DNA of 64,000 nt, from contig CAMYZO010000002.1 in NCBI GenBank assembly GCA_947303855.1, forward strand, positions 1 through 64,000, given 5' to 3'. Source of the DNA: an uncultured Prevotellaceae bacterium (GTDB taxonomy: Bacteria > Bacteroidota > Bacteroidia > Bacteroidales > Bacteroidaceae). Position 1 is the stretch's first letter; each line of letters opens with the position of its first letter. The notes under the pieces are model-generated. The model was not told the origin of the DNA. It did no database searches and saw only the letters and a list, made by a program, of their open reading frames with translations. The translations under genes were made by a program, and so were the position numbers. Below are positions 54,960 to 64,000 of this stretch, in pieces.

Positions 54960-56612
54960 ATGATGATGACTAACAATATGAAAGCAAAACACAGCCTCGC
55001 GGTATTCGGCCTTCTCTGCACCCTCAATATGGCCTGCACCGACACATGGAACGAGCATTACGACACGGCGGTGGCAGACAGTGGCACGCTGTGGCAGAAA
55101 ATTTCCGACCCGCAGGGCAATACGCAGCAGTTCGCACGGGTGCTGGAGGCTTGCGGCTATAAGGAGGTGCTCGACGGCAGCCAGACATACACCGTCTTTG
55201 CACCTGCCGACGACACCTTCTCGGCCCAGCAGGCCGACAGCGTGATAGCCTTGTACAACAGCGAGAAGGCTGCCGGACAGACCGATGCCGACAACAAGGC
55301 CGTCAAGCAGTTTGTGCAGAACCACATAGCGCTCTACAGCCACCCGGTGTCGAGTCTGACCAATGACACCCTCACGCTGATGAACCGCAAGTACTATCCC
55401 CTCAGCAGTCAGAAACTGGGTGGTTGCACGCTGACGTCGGCAGCCCGCCTCTGCAGCAACGGCCTGCTCTTCACCCTCAGCGGCAAACTCAACTACTTCC
55501 CCAACATCTTTGAGTATCTTGGGCAGGACAGCGAGACGGACAGCGCCTACCAGTTCTTCCGCAGATACAGTATCTATGAGTTTGATGAGACCAAGAGCGT
55601 GGTGGGCGACGTCATCGACGGCCGCACCATCTACCTCGACTCCGTGTCGACCCTGACCAACAGGCTCTTCGACATCTACGGCCGCATCAACAGCGAGGAC
55701 AGCACCTACTGGATGCTCTGTCCTTCGAACGACGAGTGGAACCGCCTCGTTAGCGAGTACTCACCTTACTTTAACTATCCCAACAACGTGGCCAAGCGCG
55801 ACTCGCTCGTCTACACCCACACGCGGCTGGCTTTCATGGGCGGCACCATCTTCAGCGCCTCACGCAACACTGAGAAGTCGCTGCAGGACTCTGCCGTGTC
55901 AACCATGGCACAGTCGGCACTCATACGCTCGCTGCTCGACACCGAGCCTTACTACATCTACGCCAAGCCCTATGCTGACGGCGGCATCTTCAGCGGCACG
56001 CAGGACGTCGCGTGCAGCAATGGCCATGTGCTGAAAGCCCGCCAGTTTGGCGTCTCCATGTACGACACCTTCATGCAGACGGTGAAGGTGGAGGCTGAGA
56101 ACCTGGCCAGTCAGGACAATCTCGTTGATGCCATCGACCCCGTGACCATTCACCAGGTGACCACCAGCAACCCCTTCTACGGCAAGGTGTCGGGCAACTC
56201 GTTTGTGGAGATCAAGCCGAGCACGCCGACATCGAGCGTCGTGGTGCGCTACAGCGTGCCTAACCTGCTGTCGGGCATGAAGTACGACGTGATGGCGGTC
56301 TTCGTGCCCGCCACGGCGGCCGACACCCTGGCCAGGGAAGAGGCCAAGAAGCCCTGCAGGGTGGTGAGCCGTGTGGCACAGACCGACCAGAACGGCAAGC
56401 TCTCAGAGCCGCCTTTGAGAAACGCCAAGACAACGCAGGCCGGTGTGGTCGACACAGTGAAAATGTCTACCGTCACCATCAGCACCTGCAGTTATGGTCT
56501 GACCGATGCCCTGGTGAAACTCGACATCAAGTCTAACGTGCAGGAGACGCAGCTCTCTACCTACTCCAATACGCTTCGCCTGGATTGTATCATCTTTAAA
56601 CCTGTCAAGTAA
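54960..56612 (+). CDS. Fasciclin-domain lipoprotein
   Basis: TLNMACTDTW lipobox; FAS1 pattern (FARVLEACGYKEVLDGSQTYTVFAPADDTFS). Confidence 0.82.
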   Translation: MMMTNNMKAKHSLAVFGLLCTLNMACTDTWNEHYDTAVADSGTLWQKISDPQGNTQQFARVLEACGYKEVLDGSQTYTVFAPADDTFSAQQADSVIALYNSEKAAGQTDADNKAVKQFVQNHIALYSHPVSSLTNDTLTLMNRKYYPLSSQKLGGCTLTSAARLCSNGLLFTLSGKLNYFPNIFEYLGQDSETDSAYQFFRRYSIYEFDETKSVVGDVIDGRTIYLDSVSTLTNRLFDIYGRINSEDSTYWMLCPSNDEWNRLVSEYSPYFNYPNNVAKRDSLVYTHTRLAFMGGTIFSASRNTEKSLQDSAVSTMAQSALIRSLLDTEPYYIYAKPYADGGIFSGTQDVACSNGHVLKARQFGVSMYDTFMQTVKVEAENLASQDNLVDAIDPVTIHQVTTSNPFYGKVSGNSFVEIKPSTPTSSVVVRYSVPNLLSGMKYDVMAVFVPATAADTLAREEAKKPCRVVSRVAQTDQNGKLSEPPLRNAKTTQAGVVDTVKMSTVTISTCSYGLTDALVKLDIKSNVQETQLSTYSNTLRLDCIIFKPVK

Positions 56613-56618
56613 ACAGCC

Positions 56619-59600
56619 ATGAACACCAAGAAACTTCATAACGATATGACTCAAGTGAAAAAATACTTCGTTCTGGGACTCCTGCTCATGGTAGGGCTCA
56701 CATCGCTTTATGCCCTCCCCGCCACCCGTGTGGTGAAAGGATGTGTGCTTGACGCTACGACAAAGACACCGCTGTCGGGTGCCATGGTGCGCACGGCCGA
56801 GATAGCCGGCTATAGCGTGCTCACCGGCGAAGACGGCACGTACGAACTGAAGATACCTGCCTATGCCACATCGCTCATCGTCAGTTCGCCCGACATGAAC
56901 GATGTCAAGATTGGCTTGTCGAAGGCTGAGGAGCAGCGCGAGGTGATGCTCTATCCCGACAAATTCACCACCGACTATACGCTGTCTACCAATGTGGTGG
57001 CCACCAACCAGGCCAGGGACTTCCGTTTCTCCAATGCCGTCACCATTGAGGACGAGATACAGAAACGGCTGGGCGCTGAGGTGCATACCCTGACGCGCAA
57101 CGGCACCCCGGGCATAGGCGGCGTGATGTTCATCAACGGCTTGAACTCGCTGAACATCAATGCCCAGCCGCTCATCGTCGTCGATGGCGTCATCTACGAC
57201 CAGCAGTATGACCGTACTGCCCTCCACGACGGCTTCTACAACGACATCCTGAGCAACATCAGCGTGACCGACATCGAGAGCGTCGATGTGCTGCGTAACG
57301 GTACGGCCATCTACGGTGCCAAGGGTGCCAACGGCGTCATACTCATCAACACCCGCCGCAATCACAGCATGGCCACCCGTATCACGGCAAGCATCTCGGC
57401 CGGTGTCACCCTGGAGCCCACCACGTTCGACGTGATGAATGCCTCGCAGTACCGCAGCTACGCCTCCGACCTGCTGCGCACTACCAACACCACGATGACG
57501 GAGTTTAAGTTCCTGAAGAACGATCCTTCCTACTATTACTACAACCAGTACCACAACAATACCGACTGGAAAGACCTGGTTTACCGCACGGCTATCACCC
57601 AGAACTACAGCATCAACGTGGAGGGTGGCGACGATGTGGCCGACTACAACCTGTCGTTAGGCTACACCAACAACCAGAGCACGCTGAAGGAGAACGGCAT
57701 GGACCGCCTGAACATCCGCTTCAACAGCGATATCCATCTGACAAAGCTGCTCGACATCCGCTTCGATGCCTCGTTTGCCAACCAGACGCGCAACCTGCGT
57801 AACGACGGTGCTCCTGCCAACTACACGGAGGGCACTCCCACGTCGCCCGCCTTCCTGGCCTACACCAAGAGTCCGATGCTCAGTCCCTACACCTTCGCCG
57901 GTGGTAGCATCTGGCCCGGTTCTGTTGATGTGGCCGACGAGAGTTATCTCGACGAGGCCCTGTCAGAATACTCCAACTACAACTACAAACTGGCCAATCC
58001 GCTGGCTGTCAATGAGTATGGTGATGCCGAAAACAAGAACCGCTTTGAGAACTCAATGATTAACCTCTCGGTGACACCGAAGTTCAAGTTGAGTCAGAGT
58101 CTCACACTCAGCGAGCATTTCAGTTATAACCTGGTTAATACCAATGAGAAGTTCTACATACCGCTGAACGGTGTGCCTGCCTACTATGTGGCTGGCGTTT
58201 ATGCTTACTGCGAAAATGAAGTGCGGTCAATGGCCGGCAAGCAGAACTCGGTGATGAGCAACACGCGCCTCAACTGGTCGAAACGCTTCGATGCTCACAT
58301 GCTCGGCGTGTATGGCGGCGTGCGCTTCAACTGGGAGAACTACACGCAGAACGCACAGTTGGGCTACAACACCGGCAGCGACAAGATGCCAGCCGTGAGT
58401 TCGAGCCTTGACCATGCCAAGACCTATGGCGCCAGCGATCAGTGGCGTACCGTCAGCTGGTATGCACAGGCCTCCTACAATTACCTGCAGCGCTATTACG
58501 TCCAGGCCAGTCTGGCTGCCGAGGCCTCGTCGCGCTTTGGCCGCGATGCTGCCGACGCGCTGAAGGCCTTCAGCGTGCCCTGGGGCATTTTCCCCGGCAT
58601 TCAGGCAGCCTGGGTCGTGACCAACGAGCCGTGGTTCAGCCGTATCTGGGGCATCGACTACCTGCGTCTGCAAGCCGGTTACGACGTGGCGGGTAATGAC
58701 GATATTAACAACTATGCTGCCCGTAGTTACTTCACCTCCAGCAACTTCCTGGAAGATGTGTCGGGACTGTCGCTGAGCAACATCGGCAACAACCGCCTGC
58801 AGTGGGAGACCACCAGAAGATTCAATGCGGGTTTCGAGAGCAATCTGATAGACAACCGGCTGAACGTGCGCTTTAACTACTTCAAGAGCAAGACCAGCAA
58901 CCTGCTCATGTACCAGCCGCTGAAGACCGTCACCGGTCTGGAGAATAACTGGACCAACGGCGGTGCCATGACCAACGAGGGCTTCGATGTGAGGGCCACC
59001 GCCAAGCTTCTGGCTACGAAAGCCTTCCTCTGGGAACTGGGTGCCAGTGCCGGCCATTATAAGAATAAGGTGACGGAACTGTCCGCCTCTCACCTCTCAC
59101 CTCTTTACGGTGCCACCATCCTTACCGAGGTGGGACAGCCGGCCAACCTCTTCTATGGCTACCGCACCATGGGTGTCTTCGAGACCTCCGAGGCTGCCCG
59201 GGCCGCCGGTCTTGCCGTCCTCGATGCCAATGGTATCGACAGCCATGCCTTCGGCGCTGGCGACATGCACTTCGTCGACATCTGTCAGGACGGCGTCATC
59301 GACGAGAAGGACCGTACCGTCATCGGCGACCCCAACCCCGACATCTACGGTAATATCTTCACCTCGCTGGCCTATAAGCAGCTGCGCCTCGATGTCAACT
59401 TCAACTATTCGCTGGGCAACGACGTGTTTAACTATATGCGCCAGCAGATGGAAAGCGGCAGCCGCTTCATGAACCAGACGACGGCGGTGGCACGCCGCTG
59501 GCAGAACGAGGGACAGGTGACCGACGTGCCTAAGGCCACGTTCCAGGACCCCATGGGTAATGCCCGTTTCAGCGACCGCTGGATTGAGGATGGCAGTTAT

Positions 59601-59825
59601 CTGAAACTGAAGACCGTCACCCTGTCCTACACCCTGCCCATGCACAGCACCTTCCTGCAGGGCTTCCAGTTCTGGGTGCAGGCTAACAACGTGTTCACCC
59701 TCACCCGCTATCTCGGTGCCGACCCTGAGTTTGCCATGACGGGCAGCGTTATCGGACAGGGCATCGACCTGGGACGTCTCGGACAGAGCCGCTCGTTCGT
59801 GGCCGGCGTGAAGATCAACTTGTAA
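56619..59825 (+). CDS. SusC/RagA TonB-linked outer membrane protein
   Basis: Carboxypeptidase-D-like N-terminus, plug (GVMFINGLNSLNINAQPLIVVDGVIYD; VDVLRNGTAIYGAKGANGVILINTRR), C-terminal barrel. Confidence 0.95.
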   Translation: MNTKKLHNDMTQVKKYFVLGLLLMVGLTSLYALPATRVVKGCVLDATTKTPLSGAMVRTAEIAGYSVLTGEDGTYELKIPAYATSLIVSSPDMNDVKIGLSKAEEQREVMLYPDKFTTDYTLSTNVVATNQARDFRFSNAVTIEDEIQKRLGAEVHTLTRNGTPGIGGVMFINGLNSLNINAQPLIVVDGVIYDQQYDRTALHDGFYNDILSNISVTDIESVDVLRNGTAIYGAKGANGVILINTRRNHSMATRITASISAGVTLEPTTFDVMNASQYRSYASDLLRTTNTTMTEFKFLKNDPSYYYYNQYHNNTDWKDLVYRTAITQNYSINVEGGDDVADYNLSLGYTNNQSTLKENGMDRLNIRFNSDIHLTKLLDIRFDASFANQTRNLRNDGAPANYTEGTPTSPAFLAYTKSPMLSPYTFAGGSIWPGSVDVADESYLDEALSEYSNYNYKLANPLAVNEYGDAENKNRFENSMINLSVTPKFKLSQSLTLSEHFSYNLVNTNEKFYIPLNGVPAYYVAGVYAYCENEVRSMAGKQNSVMSNTRLNWSKRFDAHMLGVYGGVRFNWENYTQNAQLGYNTGSDKMPAVSSSLDHAKTYGASDQWRTVSWYAQASYNYLQRYYVQASLAAEASSRFGRDAADALKAFSVPWGIFPGIQAAWVVTNEPWFSRIWGIDYLRLQAGYDVAGNDDINNYAARSYFTSSNFLEDVSGLSLSNIGNNRLQWETTRRFNAGFESNLIDNRLNVRFNYFKSKTSNLLMYQPLKTVTGLENNWTNGGAMTNEGFDVRATAKLLATKAFLWELGASAGHYKNKVTELSASHLSPLYGATILTEVGQPANLFYGYRTMGVFETSEAARAAGLAVLDANGIDSHAFGAGDMHFVDICQDGVIDEKDRTVIGDPNPDIYGNIFTSLAYKQLRLDVNFNYSLGNDVFNYMRQQMESGSRFMNQTTAVARRWQNEGQVTDVPKATFQDPMGNARFSDRWIEDGSYLKLKTVTLSYTLPMHSTFLQGFQFWVQANNVFTLTRYLGADPEFAMTGSVIGQGIDLGRLGQSRSFVAGVKINL
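59085..59106. repeat. Short in-frame CTCTCAC heptad array in a SusC
   Basis: cctctcacctctcacctcttta encoding ASHLSPLY. Confidence 0.6.
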
Positions 59826-59826
59826 G

Positions 59827-59864
59827 ACCCACCCCCAACCCCTCCCTGTAGGGAGGGGAGTAGT
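59827..59864. repeat. GC-rich palindromic element CCCCTCCCTGTAGGGAGGGG between SusC and SusD
   Basis: acccacccccaacccctccctgtagggaggggagtag; same 20-nt core as in the GH43 gene at 20702-20721. Confidence 0.85.
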
Positions 59865-59902
59865 TAGACTTGCAAACAAATAATAAACCAAAAATAAGAA
59901 GT

Positions 59903-61678
59903 ATGATTCATAATATTGTTAACAAGATAAGAGGCCTGTTCCGCTTTACCGTCTATTCGCTCCTCCCCCTCGCAGGGGGAGGCTGGGCGGGGGCCTCCTG
60001 CAGCGATTTCCTCTACGACGAGTCAGACCAGGTCATCTATGCCGACGACCACCAGTTAACCAGCGATGCCGACACCCTGTTCAACATCGTCGGCATCATG
60101 AACAAGATGCAGGTCATCGGCGACCGCACCATCCTCTTAGGTGAGCTGCGTGGCGACCTTGTGAGCGTCACCGGCTATGCCTCGTCAGACCTGCGCCAGC
60201 TGGCAGAGTTCACCGACAGCCTTGGCAACAAGTACAACCAGCCCCGCGACTACTATGCTGTCATCAACAACTGCAACTACTACCTTGCCCATGCCGACAC
60301 CGCCCTGCGTAACAACCGCAACGAGCACATCTTCATGAAGGAGTATGCCGCCGTGAAGGCCTTCCGTGCATGGACCTACCTGCAGCTGGTGCTCAACTAC
60401 AGGCAGGTGCCCTTCGTCACCGAGCCAGTCCTGAGTCAGCAGCAGTCGGAGCAGGCCTTCCCTTACTACGGTATCCAGGAGGTATGCCAGTACTTTGTCA
60501 ACGACATTGCCCCATACGCCGACATGGATATGCCCGGCTTCGGCAGCATCCGCAACACGGAGTCCAGCCTGTTCTACTATCCCATCCGTGTCCTGATGGG
60601 CGACCTCTACCTCTGGGCTGGCGACTACCGTAAGTCGGCAGAGTGCTACTACGGCTATCTGTCTACACGCAACGGCAGCAACAGCGTCTATCCCATAGGC
60701 ACCAATGCCGTGCGCTTCCCCAAGGAGAACAACCGCTGGCTCATGGCCAACGACTCGTGGTCGACGGCTTCTTTCTGGACAGAGAGCCGTGGTGCCGATG
60801 CCGAACTCATCACCATGATTCCCGGCGACTCCATCCCCTCCGAGGGTAACTACAGTCAGTTGCGCGACCTCTTTAACACCAACGAGAACAATGAGTACCG
60901 CCAGTCTGTCGTGCCGTCAAAGAGTCTCATGGCTCTCTCCGCAGCACAGAAGTACTGCCACTACACCTCGGGCAACGAGTTTGTCATTGCCCCTGAGAAC
61001 CTGTCCGACAACATGACGGGCGACCTGCGCCTGCAGGCCGTCTACTCCACGCAGTCGGGGGCCGACATGGTGGTCAACGGCAAGCGCATCACCAACTTCT
61101 CTACCATCAGCAAGTACGCCACGCGCAACATCCATATCCTGCGCCGCTCCATGGTCTACCTGCGCATGGCCGAGGCCCTCAACCGCGCCGGATTCCCGCT
61201 GTTTGCCTTTAAGATTCTCAGCAAGGGTGTCAACAACAGGGTCATCGAGGACGAGATCATACCTTACTACCTGCCTGAGCATGCCGCCTGGCTGCGCTCG
61301 TTCAACTTCCCCAACACCAGCTATGTGCTTGAGACCACGTCGGGAAACTCCTCAGAGAACACCATGGGCCTCCACTCCCGTGGCAGCGGCTACACGGCTA
61401 ACAACCCCACCTACCAGATGCCCGACATGGCTACCGCCGACTCCCTGGAGCGTCTGAATTACCAGATAGAGAAGGTCGAAGACCTCATCGTCGACGAGGA
61501 GGCCCTGGAGTTTGCCTTCGAGGGTCATCGCTTCTACGACCTCATGCGCATAGCCCTGCGCCGTGGCGACAATGCCTGGCTGGCACGTAAGGTGGCCATG
61601 CGTAACGGTTCCATAGACACCCGGCTGTACAATTATCTGCAGTCATCAGATCACTGGTATCTTAAATTTCAGGAATAG
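59903..61678 (+). CDS. SusD/RagB family lipoprotein with repeat-encoded signal peptide
   Basis: SusD motifs (AVKAFRAWTYLQLVLNYRQVPFVTEPVLS, LRMAEALNRAG, EEALEFAFEGHRFYDLMRIALRRGDN); signal peptide SLLPLAGGGWAGASCSDF. Confidence 0.92.
   Translation: MIHNIVNKIRGLFRFTVYSLLPLAGGGWAGASCSDFLYDESDQVIYADDHQLTSDADTLFNIVGIMNKMQVIGDRTILLGELRGDLVSVTGYASSDLRQLAEFTDSLGNKYNQPRDYYAVINNCNYYLAHADTALRNNRNEHIFMKEYAAVKAFRAWTYLQLVLNYRQVPFVTEPVLSQQQSEQAFPYYGIQEVCQYFVNDIAPYADMDMPGFGSIRNTESSLFYYPIRVLMGDLYLWAGDYRKSAECYYGYLSTRNGSNSVYPIGTNAVRFPKENNRWLMANDSWSTASFWTESRGADAELITMIPGDSIPSEGNYSQLRDLFNTNENNEYRQSVVPSKSLMALSAAQKYCHYTSGNEFVIAPENLSDNMTGDLRLQAVYSTQSGADMVVNGKRITNFSTISKYATRNIHILRRSMVYLRMAEALNRAGFPLFAFKILSKGVNNRVIEDEIIPYYLPEHAAWLRSFNFPNTSYVLETTSGNSSENTMGLHSRGSGYTANNPTYQMPDMATADSLERLNYQIEKVEDLIVDEEALEFAFEGHRFYDLMRIALRRGDNAWLARKVAMRNGSIDTRLYNYLQSSDHWYLKFQE
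59960..59993. repeat. GC-rich palindromic element CCTCCCCCTcgcAGGGGGAGG within a SusD signal peptide
   Basis: ctcctccccctcgcagggggaggctgggcggggg, in frame. Confidence 0.8.
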
Positions 61679-61684
61679 ACGCTT

Positions 61685-62896
61685 ATGAGACGCATACTCA
61701 GCTGCCTGTTGCTGGCTCTGCCGTTGATGCTGTGCCAGGCTCAGAAGGGAATTTATATTCCAGAAGATCTCAGGGGCATGAACCTTGAAAATGATACATC
61801 GAAATGGTGTTGGAAACGCTCCGCAGAGACACGTGACCTCATCTTTATGTGGGAGCGAGGATTTGGCAACGACCTACAGAACCCGCCACAGTTGGAGGGT
61901 AAGCCGATGGCTCTGAACCTCAGTGTGCTGATGGAGCGCGTACAGTCGTTCTATACCTTCTTCCGCGACAGCCTGGGCTGGGGCAATGGACCGGCTTCCA
62001 AGGCGGAGCGTTATAAGATGATGGTCATAGTCATGTACTCCCTCGACGGCACTGCATACGGTGGCACCTACGACAACATGATAGGCGGTCTGTGGGTGGC
62101 TCCCAACCGCATTCAGGACAAGACCATGAACTGCATGGCCCACGAACTGGGACACTCGTTCCAGGCGCAGATCATGGCCGACAGCATAGGACAGTGCTGG
62201 GGCGGCACGGGATTCTTCGAGATGACCTCACAGTGGATGCTGTGGCAGGTCAATCCCTGGTGGCTGCGCGACGAGAACTACCATTTCGAGGCTTTCAAGA
62301 CGCTGACGCACAAGGCTTATCTCGCCATGGAGAATATCTACCACTCGCCGTATGTCATCCAGTGGTGGAGCGACCTCCACGGACGTAAAAGCATTGCCGA
62401 ACTGTTTAGGCAAGGACGTATTGGCGAGACCCCCGTCACAACTTATCAGCGCATGTATGGTCTCAGCCAACACCAATTCTGTGAAGAGCTGTTCCGTGGC
62501 TACCAACACTTGGTGAACTTCGACTTTAAGCATGCCCGTCAGCAAACACGGCCATACGCCTGCACCTTTGACTCACCGCTGGAGCCGGCAGGCAAAGGTT
62601 GGCTCAAGCCTAAGGACATGCCTGAATCTTACGGGTTCAACGCCATCAAGCTGGACGAGCGCGTGAATCTCCAGGCCTCGGCTTTCAAACTTCAGCTGAA
62701 GGGAAAGGGGGTTCTCTATGGCTTCGTCGGAGTCACTACTGATGGCGAGAGCATCTATTCGCCCATTGGGGCCAACACCTTCAGGTGCCCGAAGAACAAG
62801 CGGTTGGCACATCTATACCTTGTCGTCATGGGGGCACCCGACACTTATCATGAGGATGGGTCGTTCCCTTACTCTTTCCGGGTCACTGCTAAATAG
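61685..62896 (+). CDS. DUF6055-like putative secreted metalloprotease (short form)
   Basis: CMAHELGHSFQAQIMAD motif; start region KGIYIPEDL...FMWERGFGNDLQNPPQLEGKPM parallels the 31090 protein (KTVYIPLSW...FWQKGFGSDPAKAPSLQGVDM). Confidence 0.7.
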   Translation: MRRILSCLLLALPLMLCQAQKGIYIPEDLRGMNLENDTSKWCWKRSAETRDLIFMWERGFGNDLQNPPQLEGKPMALNLSVLMERVQSFYTFFRDSLGWGNGPASKAERYKMMVIVMYSLDGTAYGGTYDNMIGGLWVAPNRIQDKTMNCMAHELGHSFQAQIMADSIGQCWGGTGFFEMTSQWMLWQVNPWWLRDENYHFEAFKTLTHKAYLAMENIYHSPYVIQWWSDLHGRKSIAELFRQGRIGETPVTTYQRMYGLSQHQFCEELFRGYQHLVNFDFKHARQQTRPYACTFDSPLEPAGKGWLKPKDMPESYGFNAIKLDERVNLQASAFKLQLKGKGVLYGFVGVTTDGESIYSPIGANTFRCPKNKRLAHLYLVVMGAPDTYHEDGSFPYSFRVTAK

Positions 62897-62905
62897 ACTT
62901 CTGTC

Positions 62906-64000
62906 ATGAGTACCATGTTCCCCAGGTTTCTTTCAACCGCCGTTATCTGTTTCGCCCTGACTGTCACGTCGTGGGCAAAAGGCAGCTACGACCTGCACTA
63001 CACGGTAGCCTTTGATACGACAGGCCACTACCTGCATGTCGAACTCAACTATGTTCAGAGGGGTTCCAACAGCCGTGAACTCACCCTTAACATGCCACGA
63101 TGGGCACCGGGATACTACCAGATACTTGACTTTGCCAAGCACTTGTGTGACTTTTCGGTTACCGACAGCAAGGGAATGTCTGTTGCTTGGCGTAAGGACG
63201 GCATGAACCGATGGCGTATCAGCGTGCCCGACGACCAGCGCCTGACGGTAAGATATCGTGTCTATGCCAATGATCGCAATGTGGCTTCAAGCCGCGTGGA
63301 GGCCGGTATTGCCTTCGTGGCTCCGACGGGTGTGTTTATGCATGTCGATGGCGACATCGGACACACTGTCACTGTCAGCTTCCGCATGCCCTCGCACTGG
63401 CAGCATATAGCAACGGGACTGAAGCCTTCTGCCACTGACAGATATACGTTCACGGCACCCGATTTTGACACGCTTTATGACTCGCCGTTCTTGCTTGGCA
63501 ACTATTATAGCACACGCTTTGCACATGAGGGCCATGACTATGTGTTTGCCGTGGAATCTCCAGATGGCATAGAGGAACTTGGATTGCAGGGCGACTTCTG
63601 CCGCATTGTCAGTGCTGCTACCCGGCTGATGGGCCATGTGCCCTACGACAACTATTGCCTCATACACATGGGCAGGGGGGAGGGAGGACTTGAGCATCTC
63701 AACTCACAGGCCTGCTATACTGACGGCACCTATCGTTTTGGCTCACGCCGTGATCAAGTCAAGTTCCTGGCTTTTGTGGCACATGAGTATTTTCACCTGT
63801 ATAATGTGAAGTGCATACGTCCTGCAGAACTGTGGCCGCTTGACTACGACCGCGAAGCCGTAACTCCCATGCTATGGGTGAGCGAGGGGTTGACGTGTTA
63901 TTACGAGTTCCGCTTGCTGCATAGTGCCGGCATCACCACAACCGACGAGGCTTTGCAATTGTTGTCAACCTATTTCAGCCTCTATGCCCCCTACGAAGGC
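62906..64000 (+). CDS. M61 family (glycyl aminopeptidase-like) peptidase, 3' end outside window
   Basis: Open frame to the window end; LEHLNSQACYTDGTY, FVAHEYFHLYNVKCIRPAELWPLDY, LWVSEGLTCYYEFRLL. Confidence 0.88.
   Translation, partial: MSTMFPRFLSTAVICFALTVTSWAKGSYDLHYTVAFDTTGHYLHVELNYVQRGSNSRELTLNMPRWAPGYYQILDFAKHLCDFSVTDSKGMSVAWRKDGMNRWRISVPDDQRLTVRYRVYANDRNVASSRVEAGIAFVAPTGVFMHVDGDIGHTVTVSFRMPSHWQHIATGLKPSATDRYTFTAPDFDTLYDSPFLLGNYYSTRFAHEGHDYVFAVESPDGIEELGLQGDFCRIVSAATRLMGHVPYDNYCLIHMGRGEGGLEHLNSQACYTDGTYRFGSRRDQVKFLAFVAHEYFHLYNVKCIRPAELWPLDYDREAVTPMLWVSEGLTCYYEFRLLHSAGITTTDEALQLLSTYFSLYAPYEG

Noticed and set aside
1-64000. tRNA, rRNA or riboswitch genes
   Set aside because: No cloverleaf-like, rRNA-like or known riboswitch sequence was recognised on reading; absence was not verified computationally.

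Overview
The window is a Bacteroidales chromosome segment and looks Prevotella-like. Support for this is the SusC/SusD pairs, Bacteroidetes-type TTTG/TAnnTTTG promoters, T9SS-like C-termini, and the order pyrH-DUF4834-pssA-psd-dnaE-trxA. From left to right it contains: (1) the end of a SusC whose C-terminus is fused to an OmpA-like domain, followed by SusD, two surface lipoproteins and a C10 peptidase; (2) a housekeeping block (tadA, a four-helix-bundle/zinc-ribbon protein, birA, pyrH, pssA, psd, dnaE, trxA); (3) a glycan-degradation block without its own SusCD (two GH127-like proteins flanking GH43, GH97 and an S9/DPP-IV-like peptidase), followed by CotH and DUF6055/DUF4859-like secreted proteins; (4) two Hcp/TssD genes, an MmeI-like restriction-modification enzyme and a decayed defence-type segment closed by a ~290-bp nested palindrome; (5) a DUF4859-repeat protein and a large locus with two SusCD pairs, three fasciclin lipoproteins, DUF6055-like putative metalloproteases and an M61 peptidase. 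The most unusual signal is a set of short-period (7-, 8- and 9-nt) repeat arrays and GC-rich palindromes that recur through the window. They sit just upstream of start codons, often in the same orientation relative to the gene. They also occur in frame inside genes (dnaE, pssA, birA, a GH43 with four different elements, a SusC) and appear to encode the hydrophobic parts of several signal peptides. All calls come from reading the sequence; no database search was run.
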